Positions 6,905 to 16,837 are shown, counted from the first letter of the stretch. The stretch: DNA of 28,352 nucleotides from Bacteroidales bacterium UBA755 (GCA_002297815.1 DBKH01000050.1:1-28352), one strand, 5' to 3'. The notes: generated from the sequence alone by a model not told the origin. A program made the numbers and translations.

Positions 6905-8284
6905 TTACTTCTTTGTCAGAGTCGTACTTGTGCCTGAAACGTAGTCGTAATAGGCTCCGGAATATTCAGCCATTGCCGACCAATCTGAGAATGAGATTAT
7001 TCCGTCTTTGTCGATGGTCGCCACAACAGGCGCTGACACATTTCCGGCTGCGGAGAAGTAGTAGTAGGTCAGCCAGACACTGATGTCGAAAGTCAAAGTT
7101 CGGGCATTCTCGTCCAAGGTTGCGGTCAGCTCTGTGCCATCGGTGAAGAATCCGGTCATTTTGATGGTCTTGTCACCTGTTTTTTCGATGGTGACATCGT
7201 TTGTGGCGGTAAATTCGACACCGTAGCCATAGACATCAGTGTAGTCGGTACCTTTCCCGTTCTGACTGTATGTTCCGACAATCTCATCGATAAGACTAGC
7301 ACCACTGCCGCTCCATGAGAACTCAGCGTAGCCGCTTGTCTTGTAGCTGTAGAACCAAACACTGCCTCCCTCGGCCTTTGAACCAGCGAAGCTAGAGTAG
7401 AAATCACTTCCGTTTGTCGCTGTGTAAAGCTCTACCCAACCATTGTCTTCCTCGATTCCAGCGTTTACCCAGATGTTCGGAAGGTACGGTTCGTAGCTGT
7501 TGAGTATGTTGATGCTAGTGTCATCATTGACTGAGAATTCAAGGTCAAAGCCTTCTACATTGTACCAGTTCTTGAGAGTGTAAGTGCCGTTGTTCCATGC
7601 AATCATCGTCACGTCCCACTTGTTTCCGGCTCCGTCATCGAATGTTCCGTTGACTCTCCATGCTTCTTGTTTCTCAATCTCAAAAGTGACTGTGGCTACT
7701 TCTGAGTCACTGAATGCTTCATCATCACTGACAGCTTTGAGTGAGACAGTGTAAGTGCCAGTCGAAAGATTTCCAATCGTGATTTCAGTTCCTGTGATGT
7801 CCCATGATCTTTCTGTTCCTCCGTCAATTGAGATCGTCAAGACATAATGCGTGGCATTAGGCACTTCCTCCCAAGTCGCCAACGCACCACCGTTAACTTC
7901 AACAGACAGTTTTGGGGTAGCCAACTGTACGATGGCCGGAGTCGTGCCGGTCAGAGTGGCGATGCTGGATTTTTCGAACGATGAACCGAAACTTGAGTAG
8001 GCCCAGACGTTGAGAGTGTAAGTGGTGTTGTCCTTAAGGCCTGTGAAAGTCGCGGTTGTGCCTGTTGTCACATCACCATAAACAACGTTGTTCTCAGGAT
8101 CCATCAGCTCGTAACCGTACTGAGTGGCGTCCTTGATGTTTTCCCAGTGGAAAGTCAGAGAACTGACAGTCGCCTTATAGACTTCCCCTGTCGGGGTCTG
8201 GAGAGGAGTAGTGACCGGATCCTCGTCTTTGCAGGAGGTGAATATTCCGATGCACAGAAGCACGAGCGGTAAATAATACCTCAT
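6905..8284 (-). CDS. FN3-repeat surface lipoprotein, last gene of the SusCD operon
   Basis: From ATG 8284 this is a 459-residue lipoprotein with lipobox IFTSC (Cys18) followed by KDED, an acidic start that fits the Bacteroidota surface-export signal. Two FN3-like domains follow: about 30-115 (SLTFHWENIKDATQYGYEL) and 120-200 (ATWEEVPNATHYVLTIS). The rest is strand-rich and aromatic, with no domain I recognise. Its place after SusD is where SusE/SusF-type ligand-binding proteins usually lie, so a surface-binding role is likely. ATG at 8311 is also in frame; it would add nine residues and a less typical signal peptide. The bidirectional terminator lies just past the stop. Confidence 0.78.
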   Translation of the reverse strand: MRYYLPLVLLCIGIFTSCKDEDPVTTPLQTPTGEVYKATVSSLTFHWENIKDATQYGYELMDPENNVVYGDVTTGTTATFTGLKDNTTYTLNVWAYSSFGSSFEKSSIATLTGTTPAIVQLATPKLSVEVNGGALATWEEVPNATHYVLTISIDGGTERSWDITGTEITIGNLSTGTYTVSLKAVSDDEAFSDSEVATVTFEIEKQEAWRVNGTFDDGAGNKWDVTMIAWNNGTYTLKNWYNVEGFDLEFSVNDDTSINILNSYEPYLPNIWVNAGIEEDNGWVELYTATNGSDFYSSFAGSKAEGGSVWFYSYKTSGYAEFSWSGSGASLIDEIVGTYSQNGKGTDYTDVYGYGVEFTATNDVTIEKTGDKTIKMTGFFTDGTELTATLDENARTLTFDISVWLTYYYFSAAGNVSAPVVATIDKDGIISFSDWSAMAEYSGAYYDYVSGTSTTLTKK

Positions 8285-8322
8285 ATTGATGTTGGATAAT
8301 AGATGTTTCATGATTTTGTCTG

Positions 8323-9300
8323 TTATTCTGCTGCCGGTATGTCATTGCTGTTCCAGTACATATAGATGTACACGTAGCCGGTACTGTCTCCGTTGGTCAG
8401 ATAGCCATAGGAACAAAGGAATCCCGTGGATGTCTCTGTGCTGCCGTTCATGTCGATGTAGGCGTAGTACGTAGAGGACTCATCCTTGTAGAAGTTGATA
8501 GCGCTGAATCCGTCTGTAGCTCCTTCCGGTGTCCATGAGGCATAGTCTTGATTGGCTACATTATTCATCAGCCACCACCATGTACCACCGTCTGGGTCGT
8601 CCATGTAGTGATCAAGCGGGATGAATGTGCCTTTCCATGTGGATCTGTCCTCTGGAGAGAAGAGCACGAACTTCTCGGCTGTGTCATCGTAGCTCTTTAT
8701 CGAGAAACCGAGGTTGACTCCAGAGCCGAGGAAGTTCTCAATGTAGAACTTGTTGTAACCTTCGAGATTGTAGATGTCAGAGTAGGTGTCTGGGAACCTC
8801 TGACCGTCATACATGAAGCGGGCGTTCTTCACAACCTTCACCCATCGGGCGATCACAACGTTTCCGGTGAACACATCCGAGCCATCCAGAATGGCATAAT
8901 GATCGACATAGTCGTCTCCGAGCCTGACGGTGAAAGTGTAGTCCACCTTTTGCTCAAGACCGTTCATCTTGATGTCGAGATTGGCTTTAGACTCCCCAGC
9001 ATTGAACTCCACTGTCGATGGAACTTCAAACACATCGTCTTTTGACACGACAATCACAGGCACTGAGGCTGCGTTGTCAGAGACTGTGCGGGACACGGTC
9101 AGTGAGAGGACGTTAGACGCTGAATAATCCTCTGGAGTCAGTGTGTAGTCCGATTGGTTTGAGGATGGGAAATATGCAGAGATGCAGTCTGGTGAGGTCT
9201 CTGGACCTTTTTCGTAACTGTCATTCTTGTCGCAGGATGCGGACAAGAGAATCGCAATTCCAGCCGCTGCTGCGTAAAGATATTCGTTGAATTTTTTCAT
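8323..9300 (-). CDS. SusE/SusF-like surface lipoprotein
   Basis: A 325-residue lipoprotein with a signal peptide and lipobox LSASC (Cys23) followed by DKND. Residues about 60-130 look like a Calx-beta or Ig-like domain (LTVSRTVSDNAASVPVIVVS, VEFNAGESKANLDI). The C-terminal half is rich in Trp, Tyr, Asp and Gly (GGTWWWLMNN, YIYMYWNSND), as expected for a ligand-binding face. It lies 18 bases after the susD-like gene and 38 bases before the next ATG, so it is the third cell-surface component of this operon. I do not recognise a specific family; the SusE/SusF-like call rests on position and lipidation. Confidence 0.75.
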   Translation of the reverse strand: MKKFNEYLYAAAAGIAILLSASCDKNDSYEKGPETSPDCISAYFPSSNQSDYTLTPEDYSASNVLSLTVSRTVSDNAASVPVIVVSKDDVFEVPSTVEFNAGESKANLDIKMNGLEQKVDYTFTVRLGDDYVDHYAILDGSDVFTGNVVIARWVKVVKNARFMYDGQRFPDTYSDIYNLEGYNKFYIENFLGSGVNLGFSIKSYDDTAEKFVLFSPEDRSTWKGTFIPLDHYMDDPDGGTWWWLMNNVANQDYASWTPEGATDGFSAINFYKDESSTYYAYIDMNGSTETSTGFLCSYGYLTNGDSTGYVYIYMYWNSNDIPAAE

Positions 9301-9318
9301 GTTGATTTCTCCTCTTCG

Positions 9319-11052
9319 TTATTGTTGCACTGTGATGACTCCTGACGGATCCGGTGAGCTGACGACAGCTTGATTGCGGTCTTTTTCGCTTTCTGGAATC
9401 ATGTAGTTCATCCAAGGGGCGACATAGCCTTTGTAAGAGTTCAGTCTGTACTCGGTTTCGTAGTTGGTGCCTTCGTAATTCCTTGTGACAGCCAAGGCTA
9501 AGCGCTTGTAGTCGAAGTAGTTGATGCCTTCTCCCCAAAACTCTATCCGGCGTTGGGTCATAAGCTCGCTGATGAATGAGTCGAGGTCAGCAGCTGAGCA
9601 AGTGTAGGAACCATCGGTGTAGCGGTAGGCATTCATGAACTCTTGAAGTTTTGCTGAAGCTGAGGCAACTCCTTCAGTGTGAGCTACAGCCTCGAAATAG
9701 TCGAAGTACATCTCCTCGATTCGCATCAGAGGCAGGCTGGCGATAAGACCTGTTTCCAAAACCGTTAGGGAACCACTGCCAGGGCGGAATTTCAGATTGG
9801 CGTAAGCCGGAATCTCACTCCATTTCGTCTCTGAGACAGATGTACGGTATTTGTCAGGAGCCGGGTTCTTGCCGGCATCATCCGGAGATACCCAACTGTT
9901 TTTGCGCCAGTCACTGTCGGAAATCTTACTGTAAAGAGCTTCTCCGATGCAGCGGTAGGCGTTGTAGCTGATGTTTGTCATGCCCCAATCAGCTTCGGAT
10001 GCCATGTAGCCAAGGAATGTGCTCCAGTAGATATCATCAATCTGCTCCTTGCTTGTGACTGAGGTCCCCAGAATCCATGATGGTTGCGGACTGTTGAATC
10101 CGGTCTGAGGATCGCTCCATTGATCTTGGGTAAGAGGTGAGTAAGAAGCGTTTGCGATGACTTTGCTGGCATATTCAGCAGCCTTTGCATAACAATCGTT
10201 GGCGGAGGTGATCCCTATTTTGCCGTAGCCATCGGAATCATTGTCAGCTTCGATCTGTTTTGCCAAGGCTTGAGGATCCTTCTCGAATCGGGTTGCCATC
10301 TCCAGCCACAGACGAGTCTTCAAACCATAGATAACACTCTGATCCATGAATGCCTTGCTTGTCCTTGAATATCCGTTCAAGCATTCTTCCGCACGATTCA
10401 GATCGTTCATGATGAAACGGTACATGGTGTAGAACGGTGCGCAAGGATTGTTTGTCAGCTCATCTTTGGTTGTGATCTCATCCACGATAGGAACAGTCAC
10501 ACCGTAACATCCCTTTTCATTGGCATCATTGTCAAGGGAGGCTACTCCAGTCGCACGGTATTCGAACAAGCGGCTCAGGTCAAGGTAGAGCATGGCTCTG
10601 TAGCCAAGTCCAACACCGAGATAATGCCTTACTCCCTCATTCTCTTTAGGATTCATCGATGAACTCAGCGAAATGACATTGTTCGCGTTCTTGATGAAGG
10701 AATAGTAATAGTAGTAAGGATAGTAGTAGGTGTAACGCAAAGATGTCGCGTTTTCCGTGTAAATCCAATAGTTGTAACCGTTGTCGGCCATCGGGAAATC
10801 CTCTCCCATGATTTCGCGCATGTACATTTGGCAAGGATATCCCCAGTCCGTCAGGTAATCACTTCCTCCGTAGGTGTTCCATGTCACAAGAAAAGCCGGC
10901 AGGCTGTTGGTCAAGTGCGCTAAAGACGATGCCCCTTGAATCTGATCCGGTGTAGCGGTGTCACTTGGGAAAGTCTCCTCGATACATCCGGTCGCACAGA
11001 ATGTGGAGCAAAGGATGGCAGTCAAGATGTAAATGTATTTTTTCATATTCAT
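9319..11052 (-). CDS. susD: SusD/RagB-family nutrient-binding lipoprotein
   Basis: SusD-family lipoprotein that caps the SusC channel on the cell surface and captures substrate. From ATG 11052 it is 577 residues, normal for the family; a GTG at 11058 and an ATG at 11046 are alternatives. The lipobox is CATGC (Cys23). The N-terminal half carries the helical TPR-like region (GVRHYLGVGLGYRAMLYLDL), and GCYGVTVPIVDE matches the family's usual VPIV segment. The C-terminal part has the diagnostic ISELMTQRRIEFWGEGINYF and YKRL region (R-R-E-W/L-x-x-E-G). A run of Tyr near residue 110 (YYYPYYYYYSF) is unusually dense. Starts 15 bases after the SusC stop. Confidence 0.93.
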   Translation of the reverse strand: MNMKKYIYILTAILCSTFCATGCIEETFPSDTATPDQIQGASSLAHLTNSLPAFLVTWNTYGGSDYLTDWGYPCQMYMREIMGEDFPMADNGYNYWIYTENATSLRYTYYYPYYYYYSFIKNANNVISLSSSMNPKENEGVRHYLGVGLGYRAMLYLDLSRLFEYRATGVASLDNDANEKGCYGVTVPIVDEITTKDELTNNPCAPFYTMYRFIMNDLNRAEECLNGYSRTSKAFMDQSVIYGLKTRLWLEMATRFEKDPQALAKQIEADNDSDGYGKIGITSANDCYAKAAEYASKVIANASYSPLTQDQWSDPQTGFNSPQPSWILGTSVTSKEQIDDIYWSTFLGYMASEADWGMTNISYNAYRCIGEALYSKISDSDWRKNSWVSPDDAGKNPAPDKYRTSVSETKWSEIPAYANLKFRPGSGSLTVLETGLIASLPLMRIEEMYFDYFEAVAHTEGVASASAKLQEFMNAYRYTDGSYTCSAADLDSFISELMTQRRIEFWGEGINYFDYKRLALAVTRNYEGTNYETEYRLNSYKGYVAPWMNYMIPESEKDRNQAVVSSPDPSGVITVQQ

Positions 11053-11067
11053 TGTCACTTAAATTAT

Positions 11068-14000
11068 CTAGAACTGAACAGTAAGGCCTCCAGTGAATGT
11101 GCGCATCGGTGAGTATGATGAAGTGGAGGAACTTCCCCAGAAACTTCCGCGCGGGTCGAATCCTTTTCGCTTACTCCAGTAATAAAGGTTATCTCCTGAC
11201 ACATAGATTCTTAGACTGCTGAGCCCCATCTTGGATACCCAGTTTTTAGGCAATGTGTAGCCTAGATTGATGGTTTGAAGGGTAAGAGTGCTGGCATCGG
11301 TAAGGAACCTGTCAGACAGGTAGGAAACACTGGTGTCAACAGACTTGACCGCATACTGGAAACGAGGAATGGAAGAATCAGTGTTGGTTTCTGACCAAGC
11401 GTTAAGCAGATCTTTGTGGAACGCGAATCCTGTGTTACCGTTCGATGGGTTGTTCATCAGGGACATGTAACCGTTGTCGATGGCTTTCCCACCTATGCTG
11501 TAGTTGAAGCTGACGGAGAGATCGAATCCCTTAAAGTTGAGAGTCGTGCTGAATCCTCCGTAAAGATCCGGATCTGCGTTTCCGCAATTGTAGTAAGTGG
11601 CGTCTGAGTTGCTTGTGGTTGTGGTGGTCTCACCTGTGCTCTCATTGAACTGGTACCACAGTGACTCTCCTGTCTCGGAAACCCCAGCGAATCTCTTCAT
11701 GCGGAATGTGTGGATGGAAAGGCCTTCACCGTAGAAATAGTTGCCATTGACATAGCCCGGATGACCGTCAAGGATGTTCTTCTTGTTGTCTTCCTGGAGC
11801 ATCAGAACCTTGTTCTTGAAATGGGTGGCGTTCAGATTAATCATCCAGTTGAAATCCTTGGTTCTGATGACATTGAAATGGAGGTCCAACTCAACACCTT
11901 TGTTCATCATGTCTCCGACATTGTCGTAGGAACCACCGTAACCACCTGACATCGGTACATAGACAAAGCAGAGCATGTCAGTGGTCTTGCGATGGAAATA
12001 TTCAACGCTACCCGTAAGACGGCTTTTGAATATTTCGAATTCCAAACCAGTGTTGAAGTTGCTGTTGGTTTCCCATGTGATGTTCGGATTGCCGACTCCG
12101 CTTTGGACAAGAGCAATCTGGCCGTTGACGTTGTCAATTGAGAATGTGTCTGTGTACCTGTAGTCTCCGATGTCATCGTTGCCCTGTTGACCCCATGAGG
12201 CCTTGAGCTTGAGCATGTCAATCCAGCCTACATCGAACCAGTTCTCTTTGTTGATGGTCCATGCTCCACCTACCGAGTAGAAATTGCCCCAGCGATGATC
12301 CGGATGGAATCTGGATGACGCATCGCGTCGGTATGAGGCCGAGAGGAAGTACTTTTCATCGAAATTGTACATCGCACGGCTGAACCAACCTTCTGTGTTA
12401 TAACGACTTGTCGAACTTCCATTCTTAATGACTTTGACTGCTCCGTTGAGTTCGTCTGTTCCGAAGTAAGAGAACATGTTCTCTCTGTCACCCCAAACGT
12501 AGTTGTAGTTGTACTTGTAGTTCTCATGTCCGGCCATCACGGAAATGTTGTGCCGGCCTAACTGTTTGGTGTAGTTGATGATCTGCTGGAAGTTCAGAGT
12601 GAATGTCTGATACGCTGTCTTTGAGATGTAGCCTCCAGGGTAGGTTGAAGCCGTGTTCCCATAGAATGGTTGAACTTTTGAAGTGTTGTTCCACTCGTTG
12701 TCGGTCACTGTTCCGTTTAAGGTAATCTTGAGCCCGTCAATCGGAGTGAAGTCGGCATAACTGTTAAGAGTGGTAATGTTCGCGATAGTGGCGTTCTTGT
12801 TCAACTCATTGGCTTGGAGCGGGTTTCTGGCCGGAAGCAGATTCGCTGGGCGTTTTGCCCCACCGTTCTCTCCTGAACCATAGTCGTAAAGTTTTCCGTT
12901 CTCATCGGTCATGATGTCTCCGTTGTCATCTCGGATGTAAACCGGATAGATAGGAGCCAGTCCGGACACCATTGAGAAGAGGTTGTCTCCGTCATTGACA
13001 TCATTCTGGTTAGTGTGGGTGTAGCTCAGGCTCGCTCCGACTTTGAGCCACTCTTTTGCCTGGTAGTCTGTCTTGAATCTGGCAGTGTAACGCTCGAAAT
13101 CGGAGTTATAGGCTATGCCTTTATTGTTCAGGTAGCCGAGCGAACCGTAGAAGTTCATCTTGTTGCTTCCTCCGGTCAAACTGAGATTGTACTCCTGACG
13201 CAGGCTTTCCCTGAAGGCTTCGTCAATCCAATCATCAGGCATCAATGTGTAAAATTTGCCATTGTTATAGACTCGGTTTCCGAGTGTGGCGTGAGGGTTG
13301 ATTCTGCCGTTCGTTCCGACAAGATATTCACCTTCAGGCACAGAATAGACAATGTAGCCCAATCCGCCCTGAGAGGCAGGTTTGCCAAGGGTGCTGTTGG
13401 CTGTGACATGCGCATCGTAAGCTGACAGACCGTTGTCGCGGACGTTGTAGTTGTATAGTGCCTTATAGTACATCTCATAGTACTGGCCAGGGTCGGTGAT
13501 TATGTCATATTCCTGAGTTGCACGGCTGTTCACGCCCCATTTGGCGTCAAGTGTGACCACTGCGTCCTCGGACTTGCCTTTCTTCGTGGTGATCATGATC
13601 ACTCCGTTGGCGCCTCTGGCTCCGTAGAGGGCGTTGGAAGCCGCGTCCTTGAGGACTGTGATGCTTTCCACATCGTTAGGGTTGAGATTGTTCCATCCTC
13701 CATCGTAAGGAGCCCCATCGACAATGATCAAAGGAGAGGTGCCAGCATTGATGGAACCGAATCCTCGAATAGCAATGGATGGTATGGCTGTAGGAGATCC
13801 GGAATTTCCTACCATCTGAAGTCCGGCCACCTCTCCCTGAAGTCCGCTGAACACATTGGTGAGCTGTTTCTTTTCAAGGACATCACTCTTAACTACTGAG
13901 GCTGAACCAGTGAACGAAGATTTTGTCTGCTGTCCGAAAGCCACCACAAGGACCTCGTCAAGAAGTTTCTGATCAGTGTGGAGCGTTATTCTCATAACAG

Positions 14001-14259
14001 GTTTCGGATCTACTTCAACTCCAAGATAGCCAAGACATGAGACGCTAAGTTTGTCAGTTGTCTTGACCCCGGACAGGGTGAAACTACCGTCAGGTTCCGC
14101 CATGCGTCCCTTGGTGGTCCCTTTGATGATCACCGAAGCACCGGCAACGGGTTCTCCGTTCTCGTCGATGACGGTTCCTTTGATGTCTATGGTCTGGGCT
14201 GTCACCAAAGAGAATGAGCCCAGAAGCATAAACAAGAACACAAAGATTTTTAATTTCAT
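11068..14259 (-). CDS. susC: SusC/RagA-family TonB-dependent outer-membrane transporter
   Basis: A 1063-residue TonB-dependent transporter that imports the substrate held by SusD, using energy from TonB-ExbBD. Signal peptide ends near SLVTA-Q22. Residues about 25-95 form the carboxypeptidase-regulatory-like domain (IKGTVIDENGEPVAGASVII, DGSFTL). A TonB-box-like DEVLVVAFG follows at about 101-109. The plug runs about 115-228 with IAIRGFGSINAGTSPLIIVD and VLKDAASNALYGARGANGVI, the SusC signature. The barrel ends in the beta-signal GGLTVQF. No STN domain is present, so it is not the anti-sigma-coupled kind. Normal length and intact. It starts 21 bases after the small lipoprotein gene and is followed by susD. 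Confidence 0.96.
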   Translation of the reverse strand: MKLKIFVFLFMLLGSFSLVTAQTIDIKGTVIDENGEPVAGASVIIKGTTKGRMAEPDGSFTLSGVKTTDKLSVSCLGYLGVEVDPKPVMRITLHTDQKLLDEVLVVAFGQQTKSSFTGSASVVKSDVLEKKQLTNVFSGLQGEVAGLQMVGNSGSPTAIPSIAIRGFGSINAGTSPLIIVDGAPYDGGWNNLNPNDVESITVLKDAASNALYGARGANGVIMITTKKGKSEDAVVTLDAKWGVNSRATQEYDIITDPGQYYEMYYKALYNYNVRDNGLSAYDAHVTANSTLGKPASQGGLGYIVYSVPEGEYLVGTNGRINPHATLGNRVYNNGKFYTLMPDDWIDEAFRESLRQEYNLSLTGGSNKMNFYGSLGYLNNKGIAYNSDFERYTARFKTDYQAKEWLKVGASLSYTHTNQNDVNDGDNLFSMVSGLAPIYPVYIRDDNGDIMTDENGKLYDYGSGENGGAKRPANLLPARNPLQANELNKNATIANITTLNSYADFTPIDGLKITLNGTVTDNEWNNTSKVQPFYGNTASTYPGGYISKTAYQTFTLNFQQIINYTKQLGRHNISVMAGHENYKYNYNYVWGDRENMFSYFGTDELNGAVKVIKNGSSTSRYNTEGWFSRAMYNFDEKYFLSASYRRDASSRFHPDHRWGNFYSVGGAWTINKENWFDVGWIDMLKLKASWGQQGNDDIGDYRYTDTFSIDNVNGQIALVQSGVGNPNITWETNSNFNTGLEFEIFKSRLTGSVEYFHRKTTDMLCFVYVPMSGGYGGSYDNVGDMMNKGVELDLHFNVIRTKDFNWMINLNATHFKNKVLMLQEDNKKNILDGHPGYVNGNYFYGEGLSIHTFRMKRFAGVSETGESLWYQFNESTGETTTTTSNSDATYYNCGNADPDLYGGFSTTLNFKGFDLSVSFNYSIGGKAIDNGYMSLMNNPSNGNTGFAFHKDLLNAWSETNTDSSIPRFQYAVKSVDTSVSYLSDRFLTDASTLTLQTINLGYTLPKNWVSKMGLSSLRIYVSGDNLYYWSKRKGFDPRGSFWGSSSTSSYSPMRTFTGGLTVQF

Positions 14260-14280
14260 ACGTTATTGTTTAATATGTGA

Positions 14281-14712
14281 TTAATTATCAGATGTAAGCA
14301 TTCCAACGGACGGTAGGACGAATCCGACCTTGTCCTTGTCAGACCACAGCCAAACCGTTCGGTTGTTGTTTTTAAGCAAGCTTAACTCGCTGAAACTAAA
14401 GCCTTGAAGGCCCATGTTCCCAGAGACCGTCCCACTCACCCCACCGGAAGCTGAAGGCATGGCACTGAGCTTTATCGTTAGGTTGTGCGTCCCTTCGTGG
14501 TCGATTATGCGTAATGTATGATCTTTCGGATTGCAGTAGTACTGGTGGATGTTCTTGATGAAGTGGAATGTCCTTTGGCCGTTCTGGTATATTCCTAAAT
14601 CCTCAGAGTTTGAGAAATTTTCCTTTGCGGGGTCTTCTTCCTTGTTACCTTTGCATCCTGAAATGAAGAGGAGCAGCGGAAAAATTAGGAGTAGTCGGAG
14701 GACGCTTTTCAT
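14281..14712 (-). CDS. Small lipoprotein between protease and SusC genes
   Basis: From ATG 14712 this is a 143-residue lipoprotein: signal peptide LLLIFPLLLFISGC with Cys20, then the acidic linker KGNKEEDPAKE. The mature part is mostly predicted beta-strand, including a Ser/Gly-rich stretch (SASGGVSGTVSGNMG) and VWLWSDKDKVGFVL. I recognise no family. It lies 24 bases after the protease stop and 21 bases before SusC, so it belongs to this operon. It might hold the protease or its product near the transporter, which is only a guess. A GTG at 14718 would add two residues. Confidence 0.7.
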   Translation of the reverse strand: MKSVLRLLLIFPLLLFISGCKGNKEEDPAKENFSNSEDLGIYQNGQRTFHFIKNIHQYYCNPKDHTLRIIDHEGTHNLTIKLSAMPSASGGVSGTVSGNMGLQGFSFSELSLLKNNNRTVWLWSDKDKVGFVLPSVGMLTSDN

Positions 14713-14736
14713 AATCACTGAATATTCAATTGTTTA

Positions 14737-16827
14737 CTATAGAACGATGTCGATAAATCTTGCAAAATACTCTTTTGAGCCATTAGTTTTGGTCAGCACT
14801 GCCTGTACGTAGTGCTCCCCTTTGCCCAATTTGACGTAACCGTCTGTTTTGGCTCCGTCAACCGACCATTGTATGTCGCTCACGTCACCACAGTCAATCA
14901 ATGCCATCAGAAAAGAGTCTTCTGAAGTTGGCTTAGCCTTGGATAGCATAATCCTTGGGAAACCGGAACCAGATTTCTCTGTTTTGAGTGTCAGGGTGAG
15001 AGTCGTGTTCTTGTTGCCCGTGATTGTGATAAGGTAGTTCTGGTCATCTTTGAGGGATGGGATGTGAACCTCACTGGATGTCAGATTGCTGATTGATTTA
15101 CTCTCACTCTGACCCCCTTCTGCTTTCCATCCGACACTCCAAGAAGTGGAGAGGTCGTCTTTCCAACTAAGGATGATGTCATGTTGGAAGCAATTGGACT
15201 TGATGTCGGAAATGTTGCCATTGCGCTCTGTAACAGATAGTTTAACTGAGCCTTGAGACTCGTCAAGCCTGATTGACGGAATCTCTGCCATCGTTTTTTT
15301 ACCGTCCGCTGACTGGAATTTGGAATCCTTGTCGCTGGAGATTGAGGTGACAGATTTCTCGCCAGGGAAGAAGCAGAGGGATAACCGTCTTGGGAACATG
15401 TAGTTTCTGTAATTCGGGTCGGAGTAAAAGACCTGGTAGTGCTCTTTCCCAGCGATGTTGTTCACGGTGTTCCCTATCCAGTTGTTCAAATCATTTTTGA
15501 CATGATAGACGAGAAGTCCCCAATCAGGGCCTTCATTGTAGAAATCAAGATATTCCTTTTTATCCCACACATTTTTTCCGGCTCCCCTGCATTCAAGCAA
15601 GAAGTAATCACCGGGGGTCTCGGTCATGATTTGGTAGCCTTTGCCTTCCGTGATGGCTGGTAGGGAATATTCCCCCGATTCTTCAAGTACTTCAGGTTTC
15701 GCCCAACCAAGCATCCATCTTTCGAGGATACTAAGTGCCGGAGGGGTTCGGCTGAGATTGTTGTAGGAGCCTATGGCCATCAGAGAGAAGAACTTGGGTG
15801 TGTCTCCATCGCTGCCGTCTTGAGTGTTTGTGTCGTAGAGATCGGGTAGTCCGATTATGTGGCCAAACTCATGACAGAACGAGCCAATGGCAGCGAGGAT
15901 GTTGTTGCCGTAGGCACCGGACTCAATTTCTGAACTGCATGCGTAACCTGGAACTGTCACCTCATCCAGCTTTAGACCGTTCATGGTGCTGCGGTGTGGC
16001 CAAATTCCGTTTGGATCTCCTTGACTTTCAGCACCACCGGAATAATAGACAAATATGTCCCTAGCGGTCCCATTCTCTGCGAATTGGCTGAAATCTACAT
16101 CGGAATCGGCCAAGTGGGCGACTTCCGAGACCATCTCCTGAGGTCTGTCCTTGTACCAAGCTCTGTTCTTTGAGAGTTTGTACGGCCCGACTACTGTGAA
16201 TGAAGGATTGAATTGTCCGTTGGAGTTCTCGAAATAGTACTGCCAGACACTTCCGGTCGCTCCGTTTTTGGTGTAGTTCCTCGAATTTAGAAGATCGTTG
16301 AAAACTTCAGCCGACCCTTCTGTAAACGGACAATCAGGGTACTCGGCAAGGAGTACTAGAATATTCTTTTCACCTAACGGCTTCCATGAAGTGCCTCCAA
16401 GGCTTGGCGGAACACCGTTGGGCTCCGTGTCGGAACGAGTTGCCAGTGATGGGATTGATTTTGGCACGTTTTCATTTTTAGGTTTGAGCCCCTTTCGGAG
16501 TGAGGTCCCCAAAATTCTACGTTCCGTTCCCGTTAATTCTCGCACCAGTTTGGCCTTGACACTTGTCGGAACAAACCGTCCATTCTCATCCAGTTTCGCG
16601 AAAACCCAGTCTCCGCTGGAATCCGCTGTCAGTGAATAGCCTTCCTCTGTGGTGACATAGTGATGGAACTCGTCCCCATGCACTCGAACCAAGACGACAG
16701 AACCATCGCTTTGTTTTACGGAGATGACACCTGGACGTGCTGGGCCTGCACTCATGTGGCTAGACACAGCAAATAGGCATGCTGATAGCAGACTTACCGC
16801 CTGAAGGAGAACCTTTCTTTTGGACAT
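14737..16827 (-). CDS. M6-family secreted zinc metalloprotease
   Basis: From ATG 16827 this is a 696-residue secreted protease of the M6 (immune inhibitor A-like) family. The signal peptide is MSKRKVLLQAVSLLSACLFA, with likely cleavage after SHMSA. The N-terminal GDEFHHYVTTEEGYSL (about 51-66) is the propeptide-like start common in M6 proteins. The zinc site HEFGHIIGLPDLYD spans about 319-332, with His319, Glu320 and His323, and a downstream ILERWMLGW segment typical of M6. The last 200 residues are a beta-rich region (FN3-like, SWKDDLSTSWSVGW) of unknown binding role. An upstream ATG at 16905 would add 26 residues before the signal peptide and is unlikely. First gene of the SusCD operon, so it probably supplies peptides to the transporter. 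Confidence 0.88.
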   Translation of the reverse strand: MSKRKVLLQAVSLLSACLFAVSSHMSAGPARPGVISVKQSDGSVVLVRVHGDEFHHYVTTEEGYSLTADSSGDWVFAKLDENGRFVPTSVKAKLVRELTGTERRILGTSLRKGLKPKNENVPKSIPSLATRSDTEPNGVPPSLGGTSWKPLGEKNILVLLAEYPDCPFTEGSAEVFNDLLNSRNYTKNGATGSVWQYYFENSNGQFNPSFTVVGPYKLSKNRAWYKDRPQEMVSEVAHLADSDVDFSQFAENGTARDIFVYYSGGAESQGDPNGIWPHRSTMNGLKLDEVTVPGYACSSEIESGAYGNNILAAIGSFCHEFGHIIGLPDLYDTNTQDGSDGDTPKFFSLMAIGSYNNLSRTPPALSILERWMLGWAKPEVLEESGEYSLPAITEGKGYQIMTETPGDYFLLECRGAGKNVWDKKEYLDFYNEGPDWGLLVYHVKNDLNNWIGNTVNNIAGKEHYQVFYSDPNYRNYMFPRRLSLCFFPGEKSVTSISSDKDSKFQSADGKKTMAEIPSIRLDESQGSVKLSVTERNGNISDIKSNCFQHDIILSWKDDLSTSWSVGWKAEGGQSESKSISNLTSSEVHIPSLKDDQNYLITITGNKNTTLTLTLKTEKSGSGFPRIMLSKAKPTSEDSFLMALIDCGDVSDIQWSVDGAKTDGYVKLGKGEHYVQAVLTKTNGSKEYFARFIDIVL

Positions 16828-16837
16828 AATTTCGTTA

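Noticed and set aside
8548..9045. 165-codon + strand frame opposite the SusE/SusF-like gene
   Set aside because: Mirror frame of a lipoprotein gene with a convincing signal peptide on the other strand.
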